A DNA stretch of 5,769 nucleotides from an uncultured Deinococcales bacterium (GTDB lineage Bacteria; Deinococcota; Deinococci; Deinococcales; Trueperaceae): the NCBI GenBank assembly GCA_937934635.1, contig CALGZD010000347.1, forward strand, positions 1 to 5,769, given 5' to 3'. The notes under the pieces are model-generated. The model was not told where the DNA came from and ran no database searches. It saw only the letters and a program-made list of their open reading frames with translations. A program made the translations under genes and the position numbers. Shown here one piece after another: positions 1-5,304 of this stretch. Every line of letters begins with the position of its first letter. Positions within the stretch are counted from its first letter, which is position 1.

Positions 1-328
1 ATAAGTACGGAAAATGCCCCATCTTATCTTCAATGTTGTCACCAAATATCCATAGGTAAAGCATGTTACTACCTAAGTGCATGATGCCACCATGCAAAAA
101 CATAGCAGAAAAGACAGTAACAAATTCACCAAGCGGGTTTGCAACAAGTTGGGCAGGAATAATCGTCCATTGGTCAGCAAAACTGAGCCACGGACCTTCG
201 TTGCCTTGTGCCATAGCGCCCATAATTGGAGATTGCACAAAGAAAAATACAAGTACGTTGATTGCAATAAGCGTATAAGTTACGTAGGGTGTACGGTGTC
301 TAAGGTTTTCATCTCTAATCGGTATCAT
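1..328 (-). CDS. Rhomboid family intramembrane serine protease, N-terminal part (3' end cut by window edge)
   Basis: This frame is open from the ATG at 328 to the left edge, giving 109 codons without a stop. The product begins MIPIRDENLRHRTPYVTY, a typical rhomboid opening. A hydrophobic helix at about residues 16-31 is the first membrane segment. Residues 77-101 match the rhomboid second-helix signature: H79, H84 and N88 correspond to H145, H150 and N154 of E. coli GlpG, where the last two lie by the oxyanion hole, followed by LWIFGDNIED. The catalytic serine (GxSG) and histidine would lie beyond the edge, so activity cannot be judged. Rhomboids cleave transmembrane substrates in the inner membrane; no substrate is indicated here. 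The start is secure because an in-frame TAG (332-334) lies two codons upstream. No good Shine-Dalgarno is visible. The gene is divergent from the metallo-hydrolase gene. Family call is confident; biological role is unknown. Confidence 0.93.
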   Translation of the reverse strand, partial: MIPIRDENLRHRTPYVTYTLIAINVLVFFFVQSPIMGAMAQGNEGPWLSFADQWTIIPAQLVANPLGEFVTVFSAMFLHGGIMHLGSNMLYLWIFGDNIEDKMGHFPYL

Positions 329-339
329 AATCTATAGTC

Positions 340-345
340 ATCATA
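340..345 (-). promoter_or_regulatory. Candidate -10 box (TATGAT) for the rhomboid gene
   Basis: Reading the minus strand, TATGAT lies 11 bases before the rhomboid ATG. Transcription would then start only about 5 bases upstream of the start codon, giving an almost leaderless message, which fits the lack of a Shine-Dalgarno. No convincing -35 hexamer is seen at the expected distance, so the call rests on the -10 alone. Confidence 0.3.
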
Positions 346-430
346 CCTAAAAATGGCATTGCACGGTGCTGATTTTTCGCCTTCACTAACAGTACTATTC
401 CTACAACGTATTTATATCTATAAAATCAAA

Positions 431-453
431 AGCGGTGGGCACGGCACCACCCT
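431..453. repeat. GC-rich REP-like palindrome in the rhomboid/metallo-hydrolase spacer
   Basis: A GC-rich island in an AT-rich spacer, with arms GGTGG (434-438) and CCACC (447-451) around an 8-base centre, followed by CTACA. A small perfect palindrome, GCAC-G-GTGC (361-369), lies 70 bases upstream and shares the GCACGG core. The layout resembles the dispersed 'GGTGGGC...GCCCACC-CTAC' palindromes known in several bacterial genomes; that comparison is from memory. It also overlaps the most upstream possible start (GTG 435) of the next gene, which suggests that start is not used. Confidence 0.4.
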
Positions 454-509
454 ACAACTTCCAAATAGGAATTTATGTCTACATATATAGCAGCAGAAGC
501 TTTACTATA

Positions 510-1403
510 GTGGATGTGCAACCTAATATCGAGCAAATCAGTACTAGCATTTGGCGAGTAGCCATCAAAAGCCAAACCCTGCCCCCCTTTGACCACACGA
601 ATAGCTTTGTGATTTGTGATGCTGGTGTTGGATTCATAGTCGAAGCACCTGAACAAGGTGATGAGGCACTCAGTGACATAAAAAATGCACTTGAAATGGC
701 TAAGGTGAAAACGCTTAAAGGCATTTTGCTCACCCATACCCATCCCGACCACTGCACTGGCATCCGTGAATGGCAAGAACACTTTGATGTGCCTGTGTTT
801 GTACATCCACTTGAACAAGAACGTTTGGAAAAGCGTACTGAAGTTAAACAAGTACGTGCTCTACAAGACAAGCGTGTACTAACAGTAGGTGATAAAACTA
901 TCGAAAGTTTACATACGCCAGGGCACAGCCCAGGTCACCTCAGTTTTTTCATCCCTGAAGATGGCGTTATGCTAGCAGGCGACTTAGTTGCAGGTGCAGG
1001 CTCTACTTGGGTTGGTCACCCTGAAGGCAATGTAACGCAATTTCTTGATAGCATTGCTCGATTAAAAACACTTTCAATTGCTTCTCGTCCTGACAATCCT
1101 GATGAGCTAGCCCTTAGGGTTTTAGCGCCAGGACATGGAGATACGATTTACACACCTGCTGAAAAGCTTGATGAGGTAGCAAAGCATCGTTTGAGTCGAG
1201 AAAAACAGGTTTTAGATGTTTTGGAAGTAGGCAATTATACGCTTTCTGAACTTCGACAACGCATCTACCCTACTCTGCCAAACGCCCATGTTGAAAGGCT
1301 ATCAGAACAAAGTATTTTGGCACACTTGATTAAGCTCATGAATGAACTCAAAGTGGTGCACTTAGGTGAAGATGAAGCTGGACCTTATGCTATTCGGACT
1401 TAG
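510..1403 (+). CDS. LACTB2-like metallo-beta-lactamase-fold hydrolase with C-terminal winged helix
   Basis: The product (298 aa from GTG 510) has all the metal ligands of the superfamily: H76-T-H78-P-D80-H81, H139 in TPGHSPGH, D158 in LAGDLVAG, and H209 in LAPGHGDT. Residues 226-290 (SREKQVLDVL to NELKVV) form the C-terminal winged helix typical of LACTB2-type proteins, and the length is close to theirs. LACTB2 itself is an endoribonuclease, but relatives hydrolyse thioesters and other esters, so the substrate is not assigned. There is no signal peptide, so it is probably cytosolic. The start is uncertain: in-frame candidates are GTG 435, GTG 510 and GTG 516. I prefer 510 or 516 because the family-like sequence begins at about VQPNIEQISTSIWRV, and the extra 25 residues from 435 look non-coding and begin inside a palindrome. 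TACTAT at 503-508 could be a -10 box for a leaderless start at 516. It converges with the regulator gene, 51 bases apart. Confidence 0.9.
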   Translation: MDVQPNIEQISTSIWRVAIKSQTLPPFDHTNSFVICDAGVGFIVEAPEQGDEALSDIKNALEMAKVKTLKGILLTHTHPDHCTGIREWQEHFDVPVFVHPLEQERLEKRTEVKQVRALQDKRVLTVGDKTIESLHTPGHSPGHLSFFIPEDGVMLAGDLVAGAGSTWVGHPEGNVTQFLDSIARLKTLSIASRPDNPDELALRVLAPGHGDTIYTPAEKLDEVAKHRLSREKQVLDVLEVGNYTLSELRQRIYPTLPNAHVERLSEQSILAHLIKLMNELKVVHLGEDEAGPYAIRT

Positions 1404-1454
1404 ACTTAGCTAAGGTAATTAGTAGTATTAGTGCAGAGTAGATTATATAGTGGG

Positions 1455-4400
1455 TTAGATAGTGGGCTCGAGCCTGCTAACCTCTCCAGCCTCAACGCCA
1501 GCTCTTAACACATCAAGTGTTTTCTGTGACCAGTCATTCAAAGTCATAGCTGCAAAATCCGCATTATCAAGCTGTGCTAGGCTTTCCGCACCTATCTTTT
1601 GAACTTGCTCCTGAATAAGCTCTTTATCAAAGTTATCTGTCTCTTCTTGTATATCAATAAAAGATAGCAAAGCCAAAGATATAGGACAAAATTGCTTGCT
1701 CACACTTTGTTTAGTTTCAATTTCCATAATGGCAACATTGGTCAAAATACTTAGTTGCAAAGGCTTCAAACTAAGATGTGTTGCTTTCTCTAAAGCTTCA
1801 TAAAAATATAGGCGTGCTTTATCAATCTCTTGTTGCTGAAACGCACTTGTTGCCAAATCCATGTAGCCACCAGCAATACCATAGTAGTCATTGATTTCTT
1901 CACTTAGTTGCAAAGATGCCATGTAGTACTCTTCGCATTTATCATATTGTTTGCGGTCGAAGGCAACATCACCCAAAAAACATAGAGAATTGACAATGCC
2001 CATTTTGAAGTCAAGTTCTTTAGATAGCTCTAAACTATCAAGTAGGTAGCTTTCTGCTTCATCTTGTCGTTTTGCTAGCACTAGTAGATGTCCAATTTCA
2101 CAACGACTATCTGCTATGCCGACCTTATCACCAAGGTTTTCAAAAACCTTTAAAGCAGTACGCTGAAAATCAAGTGCAGCTTCATTATCTCCATGTGACA
2201 TAGCAATAGACGCCAGATAACGCCAGCAGCGTGCTGTTAATTCTAACTCACCAAGACGCTCTGACAATGCAAGTGCTTGATCAAAAAGGGCTTTTGCTGT
2301 TTGTTTATCTCCTTCGTGATCAGAGGCAATCTCACCTAGCAAGGCTATGGCTTTTGCTCTAGCTAAATCATCCTGATGCATATTTGCCAATTGCCTTGCT
2401 TCTTCCGCAAAGATTTTACTTTGGGCATAATCACCAGAACTATGAGCCCAAGCCTGCATCAATCTGAGGTTAAGCAATGCACGATTCTCTTCTGCTGCTT
2501 GACCATACACTTGAAAAAGATTTTTGACACCGTATTCAGAAAGTTCTAACCCGTCACTGTGACGATGTAGCTGACTAAAAAAGCTTAGCAATGGACCTTG
2601 TATTTCTTCCAAACGTTCAAATTCCGCAAAATCAACCAAGCTATACCAAGCTGCACAAATATTTTCAAAATCCTCACGAAATAGCTGCACACTATTGTTT
2701 TTTTGATAGCGCTGCTCTTTCAGCAATTGCAAATAATCACAATAAAAGTTTGCATGAGCAAGCTTTAGTTGCCGTTCATCTATTGCAAACTGGCTCGCCT
2801 TTGCAGTTATGAATTGTTCAAGCAGTGGATGAAAGAAATAACGCCCTGAAACCGTCAAATTCAGCAATGACTTATCCAAAAAGGTTGCCAAACGCAGTAT
2901 AGATGCTTCAGCAACTTCTGCGGCAGCTTCTCGGCGGAAACCTTGTTTAAAAACTGATAATCTAGCAAATATCAATTGGTTTTGTGGGCTGAGCAACTGC
3001 CATGCATGCTCAAATACCGCTCTGATGCTCTCATTGCGTTCAGCATGTTCAGAATGTTGGCTTGTTTGACGTTGCAACAAATCAAGGCTTTGTGTAACTT
3101 CCTTGACAATCTGTTCACAACTCATATGCCGTACCCAAGTGGCAGCTAGTTCAAGTGCCAAAGGCAAACCTGCTACCAATTCACACAGTTCAATGATGGC
3201 ATTTAAGTTTGCTTCAGCATTGAAGGTGATATCTGCTTGTTTGGCACGTTCGATAAAAAAGCTAACCGCATCCACATTTTGCCACTTTTTTAAATCTTGT
3301 GTCATATCTTGTGTAAACTCAAGAATCTTGGATTGTTCTTTTACGAAGATATCTAATCCTGAAAGGTCTTGTTCAATATCCAAATCGCTTTCTAAGCGAT
3401 AGTTTAAACCACCAATTTGCAAAATCCATTCATCTGGTAGATTGAGCTTTTCTCTTGAAGTCACAATCAATAATAGATTTGGGCAACGATATAACAATTC
3501 TGGTAAGTCATTCGCTTCATTGATAAGATACTCAAAGTTATCAAGTACAAGCAAAGTTTTTGAGCTATCGATGACATCAGTTATCTGACGTAGGGCATCA
3601 TTTCCAAGGTCGGGCTCGAGCCCAAGGGTCTCAGCAATCAAAGAAAATGCTGTCGGCATGTCTTTCACAGCTTGCAAATTCACGACGTAACGCTCATCAA
3701 TATCTGCGATCTCTTCAGGCAATTGCTCAGCAATGTGCAATGCTAAACGAGATTTTCCACTACCACCAATGCCAATTAGACTAAGGAAACGTACATGGTC
3801 TTCTCTAAACAGCTTCTGTACTTGAGCAACTTCTTTTTCCCGACCAATAAACTTTGTTAAGGTATTTGCACTAAATAAGCTATGCAACTCATATGTTTTT
3901 CTAGGCTTAGCAGCTACTTCTAAATCCTCTAAATTAGAATCATATTCAATAGCATATGAAGTCGTATCACTTTTAGTTTCTTTTGCAGATTCTTTTTGCT
4001 CTGCTATTTCAATTTTTCTTTCAGTACTTGCAATCTGACTTGTAATCTGTGATGGTCTTGATTTAATCTGTGATGGTCTTGATTGCTCCAAAAGCTCTAA
4101 AGTAATGCCAAATGCACTGACTTCAGCAAGCAAAGTTTCAGCTAAGGGGCTTTGATTTAACTTTAATTGCCAATACAAGTCTTCAATAACATCTTGGCTA
4201 GACAACGCACTATCAAGGCATTTATAGGCTTTTTCTGCATAGTAAAGTGATGATTGCACATCATCCTCTTGAAAACGCTGACCCAATTGCTCACGTTCAT
4301 ATTGTTGTTGAGCTAAGCTCACCAAAACCCGTTGTACACGTTTAGCAATATAGTCTCTTGTTTCTAGTAGCCACTGCTCGAGCTCTTCCCCTAAATCCAA

Positions 4401-4760
4401 GGTATTTACAGAAGCAAGAAACTCTCCACGATACAGTTCAACAGCTCTTTGTAAATCATGCTTTTCAATCGCATCAAGCAATTCCAAAGCATCTGATTGA
4501 ATTACTGTTGATAAACTCTGGTCATCACTTTGGATTAAATGATCGACATCACTATGTTCTATACACAAACCTTGTTTAAGACGGTAAACAGCTTTTGAAA
4601 GACTATGCGCTGGATTACTTGTGTTTGGCCAGAATAGCTGGCTCAAGTAACGACGTTCTTTAACACCTTCTATTGCCAAATAACTCAGCAATAAAAGAGG
4701 TTTAGGACGCTTAAACGCACACTCCTCCACTTGCAAATTCCCCAAGGTTATAAGACGCAT
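1455..4760 (-). CDS. AfsR/SARP-like STAND transcriptional regulator (winged helix-BTAD-NB-ARC-TPR)
   Basis: This 1101-residue protein is a probable cytosolic, ATP-dependent transcription factor. Residues 1-65 resemble the winged-helix DNA-binding domain that precedes BTAD (FKRPKPLLLLSYLAIEG, LSQLFWPN). Residues 90-160 are a bacterial transcriptional activation domain (ELYRGEFL, EELEQWLLETRD). A low-complexity linker (about 225-295) follows. The NB-ARC ATPase starts at FIGRE (304-308), with Walker A GIGGSGKS (330-337; K336, S337), Walker B LLVLDNFE (403-410; D407), a TSRE arginine motif (R436) and GLPLALEL (531-538). A winged-helix-like STAND segment ends in RYFFHPLLEQF. TPR-like helical repeats fill about 800-1015 and probably sense a ligand or partner. 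The ATP-site residues look intact. The ATG at 4760 is the only nearby start: an in-frame TGA lies at 4773-4775 and no clear Shine-Dalgarno is visible. The gene is divergent from a solute-binding protein gene, so control of that transporter is a reasonable inference. Its ligand and DNA site are unknown. Confidence 0.93.
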   Translation of the reverse strand: MRLITLGNLQVEECAFKRPKPLLLLSYLAIEGVKERRYLSQLFWPNTSNPAHSLSKAVYRLKQGLCIEHSDVDHLIQSDDQSLSTVIQSDALELLDAIEKHDLQRAVELYRGEFLASVNTLDLGEELEQWLLETRDYIAKRVQRVLVSLAQQQYEREQLGQRFQEDDVQSSLYYAEKAYKCLDSALSSQDVIEDLYWQLKLNQSPLAETLLAEVSAFGITLELLEQSRPSQIKSRPSQITSQIASTERKIEIAEQKESAKETKSDTTSYAIEYDSNLEDLEVAAKPRKTYELHSLFSANTLTKFIGREKEVAQVQKLFREDHVRFLSLIGIGGSGKSRLALHIAEQLPEEIADIDERYVVNLQAVKDMPTAFSLIAETLGLEPDLGNDALRQITDVIDSSKTLLVLDNFEYLINEANDLPELLYRCPNLLLIVTSREKLNLPDEWILQIGGLNYRLESDLDIEQDLSGLDIFVKEQSKILEFTQDMTQDLKKWQNVDAVSFFIERAKQADITFNAEANLNAIIELCELVAGLPLALELAATWVRHMSCEQIVKEVTQSLDLLQRQTSQHSEHAERNESIRAVFEHAWQLLSPQNQLIFARLSVFKQGFRREAAAEVAEASILRLATFLDKSLLNLTVSGRYFFHPLLEQFITAKASQFAIDERQLKLAHANFYCDYLQLLKEQRYQKNNSVQLFREDFENICAAWYSLVDFAEFERLEEIQGPLLSFFSQLHRHSDGLELSEYGVKNLFQVYGQAAEENRALLNLRLMQAWAHSSGDYAQSKIFAEEARQLANMHQDDLARAKAIALLGEIASDHEGDKQTAKALFDQALALSERLGELELTARCWRYLASIAMSHGDNEAALDFQRTALKVFENLGDKVGIADSRCEIGHLLVLAKRQDEAESYLLDSLELSKELDFKMGIVNSLCFLGDVAFDRKQYDKCEEYYMASLQLSEEINDYYGIAGGYMDLATSAFQQQEIDKARLYFYEALEKATHLSLKPLQLSILTNVAIMEIETKQSVSKQFCPISLALLSFIDIQEETDNFDKELIQEQVQKIGAESLAQLDNADFAAMTLNDWSQKTLDVLRAGVEAGEVSRLEPTI
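3294..3317 (-). repeat. 12-bp in-frame tandem duplication in the regulator's NB-ARC region
   Basis: The 9-mer ATCTTGTGT occurs at 3294-3302 and 3306-3314 with a 12-bp period. It encodes TQDM-TQDL (residues 483-490), in a stretch between the sensor region and the NVDAVSFFIERA helix that looks longer than usual for this family. Probably a slippage duplication in a surface loop. Confidence 0.65.
4043..4084 (-). repeat. Perfect 21-bp tandem duplication in the BTAD/NB-ARC linker
   Basis: Bases 4043-4063 and 4064-4084 are identical. The unit is exactly seven codons, so the frame is kept, giving SRPSQIK-SRPSQIT (residues 227-240). A shorter degenerate copy (TSQI, 240-243) follows in the protein. 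The repeat lies in the polar, probably disordered linker between the DNA-binding half and the ATPase half. The lack of mismatches points to a recent event. Confidence 0.9.
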
Positions 4761-4765
4761 ACAAC

Positions 4766-4771
4766 ATTGTA
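4766..4771 (-). promoter_or_regulatory. Candidate -10 box (TACAAT) for the regulator gene, leaderless geometry
   Basis: On the minus strand TACAAT is followed by five bases (GTTGT) and then the regulator's ATG, so transcription would start at or next to the start codon. Such -10 boxes (TANNNT) directly before start codons are described for leaderless genes in Deinococcus. The absence of a Shine-Dalgarno agrees with this. No clear -35 hexamer is found 16-18 bases upstream. Confidence 0.4.
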
Positions 4772-4869
4772 ATCAATCTCACTAACAACTTAGCCAATTT
4801 CACTAAGATTTCTTTCATACTCTCTTCACTATTTAGTAACAATTAAATAATGATGATGATTTGTTTAAA

Positions 4870-4906
4870 CTTGGGAATCCCTTGGGAATGACAAGTTTCT
4901 TACTAT
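4870..4906 (+). promoter_or_regulatory. 11-bp-period direct repeat plus -10-like box: candidate SARP-type operator/promoter
   Basis: CTTGGGAAT occurs at 4870-4878 and again at 4881-4889, one helical turn (11 bp) apart. After the second 11-bp unit there are nine bases and then TACTAT (4901-4906), a good -10 box without a proper -35. SARP-family activators classically bind direct repeats with 11-bp periodicity a short distance upstream of the -10, in place of a -35 contact. A looser copy, CTAGGGAAT, lies at 4911-4919 but off the 11-bp phase. The segment GGGA-A-TCCC is also a short inverted repeat, so another regulator is possible. Transcription from here would give the binding-protein gene a leader of almost 400 bases. 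Confidence 0.4.
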
Positions 4907-5164
4907 AGGGCTAGGGAATCTATTTAAAGGATTTATCGAGAGGTTAAAAACGTAACTTAATTATTCCTAAGTACCAAGGCACAAATAAGTTTAACTATTC
5001 TGATAGCTAAAACACTGGAGATATGACGTCCTGTAGGGGATTAGTATCTAGTCAAATAATATAACTTAATTTTGCACACGTACTTATTAATCTAAGAATA
5101 TAAGCAAATAACAATATTAAAGAAGAGGATAATAATCAACTTAACGCTTAGATAAATTATTAAA

Positions 5165-5264
5165 AGCTCTTCCACGATTAACTGACTTAGGTCAGTTAAT
5201 CGGCGAGCGTATTGCGAGTAGGAACGAACTCATTTAGCATGGGTCAATATTACGTGGAAACGCT
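5165..5264 (+). promoter_or_regulatory. Nested inverted-repeat element: candidate structured 5' leader or operator
   Basis: A perfect hairpin has 12-bp arms CGATTAACTGAC (5175-5186) and GTCAGTTAATCG (5191-5202) around TTAG. It sits inside an outer stem in which 5165-5176 (AGCTCTTCCACG) pairs with 5253-5264 (CGTGGAAACGCT), 10 of 12 positions, with one 2x2 internal loop. A minor hairpin, GAGT/ACTC (5216-5219/5228-5231), lies between. CG at 5175-5176 is shared by both stems, so they compete at their junction. The element ends about 20 bases before the purine-rich ribosome-binding region of the binding-protein gene. No T-tract follows, so it does not look like an intrinsic terminator. It matches no riboswitch class I can name. 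TATAAG (5264-5269) and TATAAC (5271-5276) at its 3' edge could instead be -10 boxes, which would make the inverted repeats operator DNA. Confidence 0.5.
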
Positions 5265-5304
5265 ATAAGTTATAACAAAAAGGCAGGAGATGAGGGGACT
5301 ACTA

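Larger units (their letters stand above)
4761..5304. other. Long divergent intergenic region between regulator and solute-binding protein genes
   Basis: About 540 AT-rich bases carry no reading frame that looks like a gene on either strand. The strongest small candidate is a 13-codon frame at 5023-5064 with GGAG just upstream, but the spacing is only two bases and the peptide is uninformative. The region holds the regulator's candidate -10 box, the GTTTAAAC palindrome (4863-4870), a CTTGGGAAT direct repeat with a third related copy at 4911-4920, and the nested inverted repeat at 5165-5264. No tRNA or rRNA, and no riboswitch class I recognise, is present. Confidence 0.7.

Noticed and set aside
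63..337. Plus-strand open frames at the left end
   Set aside because: They lie opposite the rhomboid coding sequence, whose membrane helix and HGGxxHxxxN signature are clear on the minus strand.
426..871. Long open frames on the minus strand opposite the metallo-hydrolase gene
   Set aside because: They are antisense to a gene with all its metal-binding motifs, and their translations are Cys/Ser-rich with no recognisable domain.
1404..1454. CTTAGCTAAG palindrome (1405-1414) as a bidirectional terminator between convergent genes
   Set aside because: It is a 10-bp palindrome with no loop, AT-rich, and has no T-tract on either side.
5023..5064. Thirteen-codon frame as a leader peptide
   Set aside because: GGAG lies only two bases from the ATG, and the peptide MTSCRGLVSSQII has no attenuation-like residue run and no adjacent terminator.
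5175..5202. 12-bp-arm hairpin as an intrinsic terminator
   Set aside because: The stem is AT-rich. On the plus strand it is followed by CGGCGAGCG rather than T's, and on the minus strand only a short TTTT lies beyond the outer stem.
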